A DNA stretch of 64,000 bases from Nitrospirillum amazonense (GCF_007828035.1 NZ_VITV01000016.1:1-64000); one strand, 5' to 3'. Numbered from the stretch's first letter, positions 54,844 to 63,929 are shown. Translations and numbers: made by a program. The notes: a model not told the origin generated them from the letters alone.

Positions 54844-55322
54844 AGGGGGGCCACATTGAATTCGAATTTCACGATATCGGCGGCGATTCCGGGGCTCAAT
54901 TCGCTGATGCCCGGAATCTTGGCCACATGGTCCAGCAGGAAGGTATTGATCTCCCCGAACTCATGCAGGATGACCAGCATCTCGATGTCGTAGGCGCCGT
55001 TCATGATGTGCAGGCTGAAGACTTCCGGAAGATCCGCCAGATCCTTGGCCACGTCGGCCACCGGACGCCCCAGGACCTTCACCCCGGTAGCGATCAGCAT
55101 GTTGTAGCCGTGCGCCGAGAAGTCGGCGACGGCCACCACCCGCATGGCCTTGCTTTCCTCAAGCCGATGAAGGCGCGCCGACACGGTCCCAGCCGTGATC
55201 GACAGGCGGTCCGCGATTTCCTGGTTGGTTGCGCGCCCGTTGGAGCGAAGGATGTCGATGATCGCCTCATCGACGGTATCAAGTCCGGCAGGCGTCGCGC
55301 GCCGCCCCTTTCTGATCTGCAT
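54840..55322 (-). CDS. Lrp/AsnC-family regulator
   Basis: 160 residues from the ATG at 55322; the longer frame to 55373 has no family sequence. Helix-turn-helix LDTVDEAIIDILRSNGRATNQEIADRLSITAGTVSARLHRLEE, then the RAM domain with VFSLHIMNGAYDIEMLVIL. It is first of a two-gene regulator operon. Paired Lrp/AsnC genes with a four-base overlap are unusual and suggest a heteromeric regulator. The ligand is unknown. Confidence 0.87.
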   Translation of the reverse strand: MQIRKGRRATPAGLDTVDEAIIDILRSNGRATNQEIADRLSITAGTVSARLHRLEESKAMRVVAVADFSAHGYNMLIATGVKVLGRPVADVAKDLADLPEVFSLHIMNGAYDIEMLVILHEFGEINTFLLDHVAKIPGISELSPGIAADIVKFEFNVAPL

Positions 55323-55420
55323 GTGGTGCCTTACACTTATCGCCGTCACGCTGCTGGCTACGCATCGTAACAAGAGCCCCTCATGGCCGCGACTGCTTTC
55401 GCAGGCGGGCCGTTTTACCG

Positions 55421-56254
55421 CTATGCAGGGCCATGACCTTCCGCCACCGCCCTGGCCGCCACCGCCCTGGCCGCCGACACGGCGCGTAGCGCGCGGGCGA
55501 GCGGCGCCTCCCCCTGCAGGATAGCCTCCTCCTGCGGCACCTCAACGCTCACCGGCACGTCCGGGGGCAGGGCGCGCAAGAATCCCGCGACGTCGAAATC
55601 CCCTTGTCCCGGCAGCCCCCTTTCCCTGGCGGCCTCCGCCTCCCGCGCGCCCGGCGCCACCCTTGCCGGTCCATCGCATAGCTGGGCCAGCAACACACTC
55701 CCCGCCGGCAAAGCGGCGACCTGGGCCACATCGCCGCCGGACCGAACAAGATGCAACAGGTCCAGGGTTATCCCGACGCGGCCGGGCCGGCCGATGCGCG
55801 CGACCTCCGCAATCGCAGCGGGCAAGTCCGGCACCAGGGACGGCGGGTAGAACTCCACACCAACGGCAAGGCCGCGGCCGGCCGCTTCCTCGCAAAAGGC
55901 TGCGAACTGATCGTGCCGTCGCCCGGCGTCGCGGTCGTACAGCAGCACGTTGACGGCGCGGATACCCAAGTCGGCCGCGGCATCCAGCGCCGGTCGGAAA
56001 TCCGTCGCCACCGATCGGCCGTGCAGCGTGAATGGATAGGCGAGGTCCATGCGAACCCCCCGCTCCTGGAATCGCGAGCGCACGCGCCGCCGCGCCGCCG
56101 CATCGGTCACCAGATCATAATCGGCCATGCGGGGCAGCACGCTCATGGCATGCAGGAACAGGCAGACGCCGTCACACCCCGTCGCCGCCGCCAGATCAGG
56201 AAGGTCCCAAGGAGGGACGTCTATGACGGTCAAATGATCCAGCAACAAATGCAT
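55421..56254 (-). CDS. TIM-barrel protein (sugar phosphate isomerase/epimerase family)
   Basis: 277 residues from the ATG at 56254; the frame extends further upstream but without family sequence. AP-endonuclease-2-type TIM barrel: VGVEFYPPSLVPDLPAAIAEVARIG, GITLDLLHLVRSGGD, LLAQLCDGPAR and SVEVPQEE near the end provide likely metal ligands (Glu, Asp, His). Substrate is unknown. Such proteins occur in many catabolic clusters as isomerases or dehydratases. The C-terminus has a duplicated ARAVA segment. It is divergent from the SDR gene at 56423, with a dyad copy between them. Confidence 0.75.
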   Translation of the reverse strand: MHLLLDHLTVIDVPPWDLPDLAAATGCDGVCLFLHAMSVLPRMADYDLVTDAAARRRVRSRFQERGVRMDLAYPFTLHGRSVATDFRPALDAAADLGIRAVNVLLYDRDAGRRHDQFAAFCEEAAGRGLAVGVEFYPPSLVPDLPAAIAEVARIGRPGRVGITLDLLHLVRSGGDVAQVAALPAGSVLLAQLCDGPARVAPGAREAEAARERGLPGQGDFDVAGFLRALPPDVPVSVEVPQEEAILQGEAPLARALRAVSAARAVAARAVAEGHGPA

Positions 56255-56331
56255 GTACGCGCCCCGTCTCCCGGCCCCAACCGGCCCAACGCTCCGCACC
56301 ATATGTTCAATGCGGGCGATGGTCATTGAAA

Positions 56332-56361
56332 TTCGTACATTAATTTGCTCACATCGACGCA
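56332..56361. promoter_or_regulatory. Putative island operator (dyad), site 9
   Basis: TTCGTA, 18 bases, GACGCA, continuing TATCAGC. The left half equals that of site 5. It lies 78 bp from the TIM-barrel gene and 62 bp from the divergent SDR gene. Confidence 0.45.
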
Positions 56362-56422
56362 TATCAGCAATAGAACGCCGTTCAGGCATCCATTGGCGTA
56401 CAACAACATCACGAGGGCCACC

Positions 56423-57217
56423 ATGCACGATCCCCTTTCCGTTCCGCCCGGTCGCGTGGTCATCGTCACCGGCGGCACCCGCGGCCTTGGCCGCGTCATT
56501 GCCGAAACCTTCCTGCGCGCCCGCTGCACCGTCGCCATCTGCGGGCGCCATGCGCCTGAAGCGCTGCCCTCCGCCAACGGCCAGGTCGCCAGTTTCCACC
56601 CCTGCGACATCCGACAGGCCGACCAAGCCAGAGCCTTCGTCGACGCGGTGGCGGAACGCCACGGCCGCCTGGACATCGTCATCAACAACGCCGGCGGCTC
56701 CCCCCAAGCCGATGCCGCCACGGCCTCCCCCCGTTTCTCCGAGGCCATCGTCGCGCTGAACCTGCTGGCCCCCCTGCATGTCGCCCAGGCGGCCAACCGG
56801 ATCATGGCGGAACAGGCGGAGGGGGGCACGATCATCAACATCACCAGCATCGCCGCCAAGCGGGCCTCCCCCGGGACGGCCGTCTATGCCGCCGCCAAGG
56901 CGGGCTTGCTAAGCCTGACACGCAGCCTGGCGCAGGAATGGGGGCCCAAGGTGCGGGTGAACGCCATCACCGTCGGCCTGGTCGAGACGGAACAGTCGGA
57001 ACTGACCTACGGATCGGCCGCCACCCGCGACGCGATCGCCGCCTCCCTGCCCCTGGGCCGCATGGGCAATGGCGGCGATGTGGCCGCTGCCGCCCTCTAC
57101 CTCGCCTCCGCCGGGGCCGCCTATGTCAGCGGTGCCGACCTGGCCGTCGATGGCGGCGGCGAACGCCCGTTGTTCCTGGAAATCGTCAAGCAGCACCGCC
57201 GGGATTGCGCAAACTGA
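56423..57217 (+). CDS. SDR oxidoreductase
   Basis: 264 residues from the ATG at 56423. TGGTRGLG cofactor motif, NNAGG, a catalytic Ser in NITSIAAK and YAAAK. It resembles FabG-type 3-oxoacyl reductases and could act on a hydroxyl or keto group of a C/D-ring acyl-CoA, since it lies directly before hsaC and the ipd genes. Its own dyad copy is upstream, and another lies between it and hsaC. Confidence 0.78.
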   Translation: MHDPLSVPPGRVVIVTGGTRGLGRVIAETFLRARCTVAICGRHAPEALPSANGQVASFHPCDIRQADQARAFVDAVAERHGRLDIVINNAGGSPQADAATASPRFSEAIVALNLLAPLHVAQAANRIMAEQAEGGTIINITSIAAKRASPGTAVYAAAKAGLLSLTRSLAQEWGPKVRVNAITVGLVETEQSELTYGSAATRDAIAASLPLGRMGNGGDVAAAALYLASAGAAYVSGADLAVDGGGERPLFLEIVKQHRRDCAN

Positions 57218-57244
57218 CGACCGTCGCGCTTGTTTCTGTAGATC

Positions 57245-57273
57245 TGCGTTTTAGACCGGTATATATCTACGCA
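57245..57273. promoter_or_regulatory. Putative island operator (dyad), site 10
   Basis: TGCGTT, 17 bases, TACGCA, continuing TATCAACG. The spacer is one base shorter than in the other nine copies. It is 73 bp upstream of the hsaC-like gene and would control the operon from there to the window's end. Confidence 0.45.
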
Positions 57274-57345
57274 TATCAACGATAATTGATCACAAAAATC
57301 CGCCTTTGCGCAGAAATGCCGGGCCGGAACAGGGAGATCCCAGGG

Positions 57346-58278
57346 ATGACGGTGGCGTCACTAGGCTATGTGGTAATCGAGACGAGGGATCTCGCGTCCT
57401 GGTCCACGTTTGCGACCGAGGTCGTGGGCCTCATGCCAGCCCCCTCGGCCCAGCCCGACGTGCTGTTGTTTCGCATGGACGATCGGCCCTTCCGCTTCTG
57501 GATCCAGCAGGGGGATCGCGAGGCCTTCGTGCAGCCGGGCTGGGAGTTGGCCAACGCGGGGGACTTCAATGCCGCCGTGGAACGCTTGAAAAGCGCAGGC
57601 CGGCCCGTCCAGCTGGCCACGCCGGCGGAGGCGCGGGCCCGGCAGGTGACGGCCCTGGCCCGATCGTCCGACCCGGCGGGCAACGATCTGGAAATCTACT
57701 ACGGCCGCGTCCTGGACTACGCCCCCTTCCGGTCGCCGGCCGGGGTCAGCCGTTTCGTCACCGGCCCCAGTGGGGAACTGGGCCTGGGCCACGTCGTCCT
57801 GTCCGCCCCCAACTTCGCCGAAACGCACGCCTTCTATAAGTCGGTGCTGGGCTTTGGTGACACCGACCTCGGCCATTTCTATCTGGCCGGCGGCAGCCCG
57901 GATGATCCGGGTGTCCGTTTCGCCTTCATGCACGCCCGCAACCAGCGCCATCATAGCCTGGCCCTGGGTGAGCTGCCCCAGAACGAGGCGCGACTGGTCC
58001 ATCTGATGGTGGAAGTAGCCAGCGTGGACGACGTCGGCCGCGCCTATGAGCGGGTGCACAAGCAGGCGGTTCCCGTTTCCGCCACGCTGGGGCGGCATGT
58101 GAACGACAAGATGCTGTCCTTCTACATGCGTACGCCCGGTGGCTTCGACATCGAATATGGCTGCGACGGCCTGCTGATCGACCCCGCGACCTGGATCCCC
58201 ACCACCAGCCTGCCTGTCAGCGACTGGGGCCATGTCTGGGCGTTCCAGAACGCCGACAACCAGGGAAGCGAGGGCTGA
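57346..58278 (+). CDS. hsaC: Extradiol ring-cleavage dioxygenase (HsaC/BphC type)
   Basis: 310 residues from the ATG at 57346. Two VOC domains are present: SLGYVVIETRDLASW starts the N-terminal one, and LGLGHVVLSAPNFAETHAFY the catalytic one. The Fe(II) ligands are the His in GLGHVVL, a His in QRHHSLAL and the Glu in FDIEYGCDG. It cleaves the catechol ring of the 3,4-dihydroxy-9,10-seco steroid made by HsaA. Here it is grouped with the C/D-ring genes and not with hsaA-D-E-G-F. The first downstream gene starts three bases after its stop. Confidence 0.87.
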   Translation: MTVASLGYVVIETRDLASWSTFATEVVGLMPAPSAQPDVLLFRMDDRPFRFWIQQGDREAFVQPGWELANAGDFNAAVERLKSAGRPVQLATPAEARARQVTALARSSDPAGNDLEIYYGRVLDYAPFRSPAGVSRFVTGPSGELGLGHVVLSAPNFAETHAFYKSVLGFGDTDLGHFYLAGGSPDDPGVRFAFMHARNQRHHSLALGELPQNEARLVHLMVEVASVDDVGRAYERVHKQAVPVSATLGRHVNDKMLSFYMRTPGGFDIEYGCDGLLIDPATWIPTTSLPVSDWGHVWAFQNADNQGSEG

Positions 58279-58281
58279 ACC

Positions 58282-59157
58282 ATGCTCGACAAGCGCATGA
58301 CCCTGGACGATATCGTCGACCAGTTGTCCGACGGCATGACCATCGGCATCGGCGGCTGGGCCACCCGGCGCAAGCCCATGGCCCTGGTGCGCGCCCTGCT
58401 GCGCTCACGGCTCAAGGACTTGACCCTGGTCAGCTATGGCGGGCCGGACGTGGGCTTGCTGGCCGCCGCGGGTAAGCTTCGCCGCCTGGTGTTCGCCTTC
58501 GTCTCGCTGGACCATTACCCGCTGGACCCGCATTTCCGCGCCGCCCGGCAGGAGGGACTGGATGTGCTGGAGCTGGACGAAGGCATGTTCCATCTGGGAC
58601 TGAGGGCGGCCGCCATGCGTGTCCCCTTCCTGCCTACCCACATCGGCATCGGCACCGACATCATCCGCCAGCCGGCATTCCGCACCGTGCGCAGCCCCTA
58701 TGAGGATGGAGAGGAACTCGTGGCGGTTCCGGCCCTGCCCTTGGATGCGGCCCTGCTGCACGTCCACCGGGCCGATGCGCTGGGCAATGTCCTGACGCTC
58801 AGCCCCGATCCCTTTTTTGATGAACTGATGGCCCGTGCGGCCAAGCGGGTCTTCGTCACCACGGAGAAGCTGGTGCCGACACCCGAACTGGACATGGCCA
58901 ACAACGCCCGCTTCAATCTGTGCGAACGGGCGCTGATCAGCGGCGTGGCCGAGGCGCCCTTCGGCGCCCACCCCACCAGTGCCACCCCCGACTACCAGCT
59001 CGATCTTGGCCACCTGAAGACCTACGCCGACAGCGCCGCGTCGCCCGAAGGCTGGGTCGACTACCGCGCCCGCTTCATCGATGTCGGTGCCGATCACTAC
59101 CTGGACGCCATAGGCGGTGCCGGGCGCGTCGCCGCCCTGCCCAAGCCCGTCTATTGA
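58282..59157 (+). CDS. ipdA: C-ring-opening CoA-transferase-like hydrolase, subunit A
   Basis: 291 residues, the same length as mycobacterial IpdA and similar along its length: GMTIGIGGWATRRKPMALVRALLRS, SYGGPDVGLLAAAGKLRR, DEGMFHLGLRAAAMRVPFLP. IpdAB resembles class I CoA-transferases but hydrolyses the C ring of COCHEA-CoA in steroid degradation. The partner gene ipdB starts 12 bp downstream. Its presence is strong evidence that the island degrades complete steroid nuclei. Confidence 0.88.
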   Translation: MLDKRMTLDDIVDQLSDGMTIGIGGWATRRKPMALVRALLRSRLKDLTLVSYGGPDVGLLAAAGKLRRLVFAFVSLDHYPLDPHFRAARQEGLDVLELDEGMFHLGLRAAAMRVPFLPTHIGIGTDIIRQPAFRTVRSPYEDGEELVAVPALPLDAALLHVHRADALGNVLTLSPDPFFDELMARAAKRVFVTTEKLVPTPELDMANNARFNLCERALISGVAEAPFGAHPTSATPDYQLDLGHLKTYADSAASPEGWVDYRARFIDVGADHYLDAIGGAGRVAALPKPVY

Positions 59158-59169
59158 GCGAGAGCCGCC

Positions 59170-59979
59170 ATGACAGACACATCGCGCCCCACGCCCTACA
59201 GTCTCGCCGAACTTGTCATCACCGCCGCCGCCGAAACCTGGCGACATGACGGCGAAGTCATGGCCACGGGCATCGGCCCTCTGCCCCGCCTGGCTGCGGC
59301 CCTGGCGAAGACCACCTTCAATCCGGCGCTGCAGACCACGGACGGCGAGTGCTTCTACACCGCCAGCCCCGTGCCGCCCGGCCCGGCCACCGATACGCCG
59401 CCGGTGATCGAGGGCTGGTCCCCCTACGACCGCGTGTTCTCCGCACTCTGGGGCGGGAAACGCCACGCGATGGTGGCGCCGGTGCAGATGGACCGCTTCG
59501 GTCAGACCAACATCAGCGTCATCGGCGACCACGCCCGGCCCAAGGCGGCCATGCTGGGCGCCCGGGGCTTCCCCGGCAACTCGGTCCACCACCCCAACAG
59601 CTTCTTCTTCGCCAACCACACCAGCCGCACCTTTGTCGCCGGCGAAGTCGATTTCGTTTGCAGCGCCGGCTACAACCCGGCCCGTTACCTGAACGGCCAG
59701 CCGCCGCGCGGACTGGACCTGCGCCTGATCGTCACCGATCTGGCGGTGCTGGACTTCGGCGGGCCCGGCCACGCGATCCAGGTGCGCAGCCTGCACCCCG
59801 GGGTCAGCTTCGACCAGGTTCAGGACAACACCGGCTTCCCCCTGCATCGGCTGGAACACGTGGCCACCACATCCGCCCCGACGGCGGAGCAGTTGGCCCT
59901 GATCCGGCAACTGGACCCCAACAACGTCCGGCGCACGGTGTTCAAGGGCGACCCTGCCGGCGACCGGCGTACGGCGTGA
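59170..59979 (+). CDS. ipdB: C-ring-opening CoA-transferase-like hydrolase, subunit B
   Basis: 269 residues. It follows IpdB: ELVITAAAETWRHDGEVMATGIGPLPRLAAALA at the N-terminus, the DGECFYTA segment with a conserved acidic residue, APVQMDRFGQTNIS, and FFANHTSRTFV. It forms the heteromeric hydrolase with IpdA. The next gene begins 11 bp downstream. Confidence 0.88.
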   Translation: MTDTSRPTPYSLAELVITAAAETWRHDGEVMATGIGPLPRLAAALAKTTFNPALQTTDGECFYTASPVPPGPATDTPPVIEGWSPYDRVFSALWGGKRHAMVAPVQMDRFGQTNISVIGDHARPKAAMLGARGFPGNSVHHPNSFFFANHTSRTFVAGEVDFVCSAGYNPARYLNGQPPRGLDLRLIVTDLAVLDFGGPGHAIQVRSLHPGVSFDQVQDNTGFPLHRLEHVATTSAPTAEQLALIRQLDPNNVRRTVFKGDPAGDRRTA

Positions 59980-59990
59980 GAGGGGAAGCC

Positions 59991-60902
59991 ATGTCCCATC
60001 AGCCATCCCCCGACCTGGTCGAGCCCAGGCATCAGCCACCGAGTTATGAAACGGATGAGCCTGTCCGCTACGTGACGGACGGCCCGGTCGCCTGGGTCAT
60101 CATGAACCGGCCGCGTTTCAACAACGCCCAAAACTCGCAGATGACCTACGCCTTGGACGCGGCCTTCCGGCGCGCCGTGGATGACGACGCCATCCGCGTC
60201 ATCGTCCTGAAGGGCGAGGGCAAGCACTTCTCCGCCGGGCATGACATTGGCACGCCGGGCCGCGACCTGCACAGCCGCTTCGACCGGGCGCTGCTCTTGC
60301 CCGATCACACCAACAAGCCGGCGGCCGAGCTGCTCTACACCCGCGAGCATGAGGTCTATCTGGGCATGTGCCGGCGCTGGCGCGACATTCCCAAACCCAC
60401 CATCGCCATGGTTCAGGGCGCTTGCGTGGCCGGCGGCCTGATGCTGGCCTGGGTCTGCGACCTGATCATCGCGTCGGACGACGCCTTTTTCCAGGACCCG
60501 GTGGGCCGCATGGGCATCCCGGGCGTGGAATACTTCGCCCACGGCTTCGAACTGCCGCCGCGCATCGCCAAGGAATTCATCCTGCTGGGCGAGCGCATGC
60601 CGGCCCGGCGAGCCTACGACTTCGGCATGGTCAACCGCCTGGTGCCCCGCGACCAGCTGGAGGGCGAGGTGAAAGCCGTCGCGGCGGAACTGGCCAGCCG
60701 GCCCCGCCTGGGCAACTGGCTGACCAAGCAGGCACTGAACCATGTGGAAGACCTGCGGGGCAAGCGCACCGCCACGGACGCCCATTTCCACATGCATCAC
60801 TTCGCCCACGCGCAGAACGACCTGACCTCCACCAACAGCTTGGGCGGCCTGGACGCCAAGTCCATGGCGCAGGCCAATAAATCGCAGGCGGGGGAGCGCT
60901 AG
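59991..60902 (+). CDS. Enoyl-CoA hydratase family protein
   Basis: 303 residues from the ATG at 59991, crotonase fold with an N-terminal extension of ~30 residues. Oxyanion-hole segments are KHFSAGHDIGTPG and QGACVAGGLMLAWVCDLIIAS. A 40-residue insertion after the first of these is typical of the EchA13-type hydratases found in steroid clusters. It is probably a hydratase in C/D-ring beta-oxidation. It lies three bases before ipdC. Confidence 0.82.
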   Translation: MSHQPSPDLVEPRHQPPSYETDEPVRYVTDGPVAWVIMNRPRFNNAQNSQMTYALDAAFRRAVDDDAIRVIVLKGEGKHFSAGHDIGTPGRDLHSRFDRALLLPDHTNKPAAELLYTREHEVYLGMCRRWRDIPKPTIAMVQGACVAGGLMLAWVCDLIIASDDAFFQDPVGRMGIPGVEYFAHGFELPPRIAKEFILLGERMPARRAYDFGMVNRLVPRDQLEGEVKAVAAELASRPRLGNWLTKQALNHVEDLRGKRTATDAHFHMHHFAHAQNDLTSTNSLGGLDAKSMAQANKSQAGER

Positions 60903-60905
60903 GCC

Positions 60906-62009
60906 ATGCAGCCGGATCCGTTGATCACCGCCTTGGTGGAGCGGCTGGGCTGCCGCTACCCCATCATCCAGACCGCCATGGGCTGGGTGGCGGAGCCGCC
61001 GCTGGTGGCCGCGTCCTGCAACGCCGGCGCGTTCGGTTTCCTGGGCGCGGCCGTCATGACACCCGCCGACGCGGCGGCCAAGATCGCGGCCGTGCGGCGC
61101 CTGACCGACCGGCCCTTCGGCGTCAATTTCCACATGTTCCAGCCGGGCGCCGCCGAGATCGTCGAGACGATCATCGCCAACCGGGCGCAGGTGCGGGCCG
61201 TCAGCTTCGGCCGGGGGCCGGACGCCGCCATGATCGTCCGCTTCCGCGACGCCGGCATCCTGTGCGTGCCCACCGTCGGCGCCCTGAAACACGCGAAGAA
61301 GATGGTCCAGCTGGGCGTCGACATGATCAACGTCCAAGGCGGCGAAGGGGGCGGCCATACCGGATCCGTCCCCACCACCGTGCTGCTGCCCCAGGTGCTG
61401 GACACGGTGACCGTGCCCGTCATCGCCTCGGGAGGCTTCGCCGATGGGCGTGGACTGGCCGCCGCCCTGGCCTTCGGCGCCGTGGGCATCGCCATGGGCA
61501 CCCGCTTCCTGCTGACGGCAGAGAGCCCGGTGCCGGCGGTGACCAAGGCCCGCTACTTGGAAGCCGACACCGATGACATCGTATTGACCACCAAGCTGGA
61601 CGGCATCCCGCAGCGCATGGTCCGCACCCCCCTGATGGACCGCATTGAGCGCTCAGGCCCCCTGGGCATGTGGCTGCGCGCGCTGGAGAGTGGCCTAGCC
61701 CTGAAGCGCCAGACAGGCGCCGGCTGGGGGGAGCTTCTGCATACGGTACGGGGCATGACCGGCCATGGGGGCCTGCGGCTGGACCAGGCGCTGATGGCCG
61801 CCAGCGCCCCCATGCTGATCCAGAAGGCGGTGGTGGAAGGCAAACCGGACGAGGGCGTCATGGCCACTGGCATCGTCGGCGGCCGCCTGACCGAAATCCC
61901 CACCTGCCAGGCCCTGATGGACCGCATCGTGGCGGAGGCGCGGGAGCGCCTGGCCGCGCTGTGCCCCGCCCCTGTCGACAGCCGGAGGTACCATGCCGAT
62001 CACGCTTGA
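60906..62009 (+). CDS. ipdC: IpdC-like flavin-dependent reductase (nitronate-monooxygenase family)
   Basis: 367 residues, FMN TIM barrel. The start VERLGCRYPIIQTAMGWVAEPPLVAAS, the segment VQGGEGGGHTGSVPTTVLLPQV, and ASGGFADGRGLAAALAFGAVGIAMGTRFL match IpdC. IpdC is the flavoprotein that helps introduce a double bond in the C ring before IpdAB acts. Annotation pipelines often call it nitronate monooxygenase. The 3' end overlaps the next gene by 17 bases. Confidence 0.86.
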   Translation: MQPDPLITALVERLGCRYPIIQTAMGWVAEPPLVAASCNAGAFGFLGAAVMTPADAAAKIAAVRRLTDRPFGVNFHMFQPGAAEIVETIIANRAQVRAVSFGRGPDAAMIVRFRDAGILCVPTVGALKHAKKMVQLGVDMINVQGGEGGGHTGSVPTTVLLPQVLDTVTVPVIASGGFADGRGLAAALAFGAVGIAMGTRFLLTAESPVPAVTKARYLEADTDDIVLTTKLDGIPQRMVRTPLMDRIERSGPLGMWLRALESGLALKRQTGAGWGELLHTVRGMTGHGGLRLDQALMAASAPMLIQKAVVEGKPDEGVMATGIVGGRLTEIPTCQALMDRIVAEARERLAALCPAPVDSRRYHADHA

Positions 62010-62745
62010 AACCCACGGGCGGGTCGCCGAGATCGTTTTCGACTGGCCGCCGGTCAACGCCTTCGACACCAGTGGCTGGGAACTGATCCCCCGGCTGGTG
62101 GAAAAGGCGGGGGGCGACGCGGAGGTACGCTGCGTCCTGATCCGCGCCGAGGGCAAGGGCTTCTGCGGCGGCGTCGACATCAAGGAGATGCAGGCCCATC
62201 CGGAACGCATCGTCAAGCTGAACCGGGACAACTACTTGACCTTCAAAGCCATCCGCGACTGCCCGGTTCCCGTCGTGTCGGCCCTGCATGGCTTCGTCAT
62301 CGGTGGTGGCGTGAACATCGCCGGCGCCTCCGACATGCTGATCGCGGCGGAGGGTGCCTATATTTCCCTGCCGGAGATCGACCGGGGCGCCATGGGGGGG
62401 GCCGCCTTTCTGTCGCGCATGTTGCCGCTGCACAAGGTGCGCGCCGCCTTCTTCACCGGTGGGCGGATCCCGGTGGAGGAAGCCTATCGCCTGGGCGCGG
62501 TGGAAGCGGTCGTGCCCAAGGAGCGCCTGCTGGAGGAGGCCCGCGCCTTCTGCGCCGTCATCGCCACCAAGAGCCGAACCGCCCTGGTCTTGGCCAAGCA
62601 GGCGCTGAACGGGCTGGAACCTTTGGACCCCTGCCAGGGCTACCGCTGGGAGCAGGGCTTCACCTTGGAAATGTACATGCATGAGGACAGCCAACGCGCC
62701 CGGGACGCCTTCGTCCACGACAAGGGCCGGACGGCCACCTTCTAG
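61993..62745 (+). CDS. echA20: EchA20-like D-ring-opening hydrolase (crotonase fold)
   Basis: 250 residues. It resembles mycobacterial EchA20 along its whole length: the MPIT start, DWPPVNAFDTSGW, IRAEGKGFCGGVDIKEMQ, SLPEIDRGAMGGAAFLSRMLP and YRWEQGFTLEMYMH. EchA20 is a crotonase-superfamily enzyme that opens the D ring of HIEC-CoA before IpdAB opens ring C. It overlaps the end of ipdC, consistent with coupled expression. Confidence 0.85.
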   Translation: MPITLETHGRVAEIVFDWPPVNAFDTSGWELIPRLVEKAGGDAEVRCVLIRAEGKGFCGGVDIKEMQAHPERIVKLNRDNYLTFKAIRDCPVPVVSALHGFVIGGGVNIAGASDMLIAAEGAYISLPEIDRGAMGGAAFLSRMLPLHKVRAAFFTGGRIPVEEAYRLGAVEAVVPKERLLEEARAFCAVIATKSRTALVLAKQALNGLEPLDPCQGYRWEQGFTLEMYMHEDSQRARDAFVHDKGRTATF

Positions 62746-62757
62746 GAGCCCTGCCCC

Positions 62758-63918
62758 GTGAATCTGACCTATACGCCTGAGCAGAACGCCTTTCGCGCCG
62801 AGGTTCGGGCCTGGCTGGCGGCCCATGTGCCCGCCCGGCCCTTGCCCTCCTTCGATGCCACGCGGGAAGGTTTCGAAGCCCACCGGGCTTGGGAGCGCAC
62901 CCTGGCCGAGGGTCGCTGGGGCATGGTGACGTGGCCCCAGGAATACGGCGGCCGTGGCGTCGATCTGCTGCAATGGCTGATCTTCGAGGAGGAATACTAC
63001 CGCGCCGGCGCCCCAGGGCGTGTGAACCAGAACGGTATTTTCCTGCTGGGCCCCACATTGATGGAGTTCGGCACCCCGGAACAGAAGGCCCGCTTCCTGC
63101 CGGCCATGGCCAATGGCGACGAGATCTGGGCCCAGGCCTGGTCCGAGCCCCAGGCTGGCAGCGATCTGGCGGGGGTGCGGGCGACGGCCACCCGGGATGG
63201 CGACCACTATGTCCTCAACGGGTTGAAGACCTGGTCGTCGCGCGCCGCCTTCGCCGACTGGGCCTTCGGCCTGTTCCGCAGCGAGGCCGGCAGCCAGCGG
63301 CACCAGGGCCTGACGCTGGTGCTGTTCCCCCTGAATGCGCCTGGCGTGACGGTCAAACCCATCGCCCGCATCGACGGCAAGGTCGGCTTTGCGGAAATCT
63401 TCCTGGATAACGTCCGAGTGCCTGCGGACCAGCGGCTGGGCGATGAGGGGCAAGGCTGGCACATCTGCATGGTCACCGCCGGCTTCGAGCGCGGCCTGAT
63501 GCTGCGCAGTCCCGCCCGCTACCAAGTGGCGGCCGCCCGCCTGGCGGCGCTGTACCGGCGGGAGGGTGACCCCGACGACGCGGTTACGCGGGCGGCGGTG
63601 GCGCAAGCCTGGATGGATGCGGAGGCCTACGCCCTGTCCATCTACGCCACCGCCAGCCGCATCCTGGCCGGGCAGCCCATCGGACCGGAAACCAGCACCA
63701 ACAAGATCTTCTGGTCGGAGCTGGATGTGACGCTGAACCGCACCGCCCTGTCGATCCTGGGCGCCCGCGCCGAACTGCTGCCCGACCCCGCCGCCCCCGA
63801 CCCCACGGGCGATTGGCTGGACGACTACATCTTCTCCCTCGCCGGCCCGATCTACGCCGGCTCCAACGAAATCCAGCGCAACATCATCGCCGAACGCATG
63901 CTTGGGCTGCCGCGCTGA
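62758..63918 (+). CDS. Acyl-CoA dehydrogenase (FadE30-like)
   Basis: 386 residues from a GTG. Full-length acyl-CoA dehydrogenase with MVTWPQEYGGRGVDLLQW, AWSEPQAGSDLAGVRA, LNGLKTWSSRAAFADW and the C-terminal IYAGSNEIQRNIIAERMLGLPR. It is of the type that dehydrogenates the HIP-CoA propionate side chain or a later C/D-ring intermediate (FadE30 or relatives). A second, partial dehydrogenase gene follows, suggesting a heteromeric enzyme. Confidence 0.84.
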   Translation: MNLTYTPEQNAFRAEVRAWLAAHVPARPLPSFDATREGFEAHRAWERTLAEGRWGMVTWPQEYGGRGVDLLQWLIFEEEYYRAGAPGRVNQNGIFLLGPTLMEFGTPEQKARFLPAMANGDEIWAQAWSEPQAGSDLAGVRATATRDGDHYVLNGLKTWSSRAAFADWAFGLFRSEAGSQRHQGLTLVLFPLNAPGVTVKPIARIDGKVGFAEIFLDNVRVPADQRLGDEGQGWHICMVTAGFERGLMLRSPARYQVAAARLAALYRREGDPDDAVTRAAVAQAWMDAEAYALSIYATASRILAGQPIGPETSTNKIFWSELDVTLNRTALSILGARAELLPDPAAPDPTGDWLDDYIFSLAGPIYAGSNEIQRNIIAERMLGLPR

Positions 63919-63929
63919 GGAACAGGCTG

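Noticed and set aside
55440-55486. 15-bp tandem duplication in the TIM-barrel gene
   Set aside because: Only two units, in a low-complexity Ala/Arg/Val tail; not considered a meaningful repeat.
55421-56779. Longer TIM-barrel protein starting at 56779
   Set aside because: The first ~175 residues overlap the divergent SDR gene and its promoter and show no family sequence; the ATG at 56254 fits the fold.
60906-62009. Nitronate monooxygenase as the function
   Set aside because: The sequence follows IpdC and lies between ipdAB and echA20; detoxification of nitronates does not fit the context.
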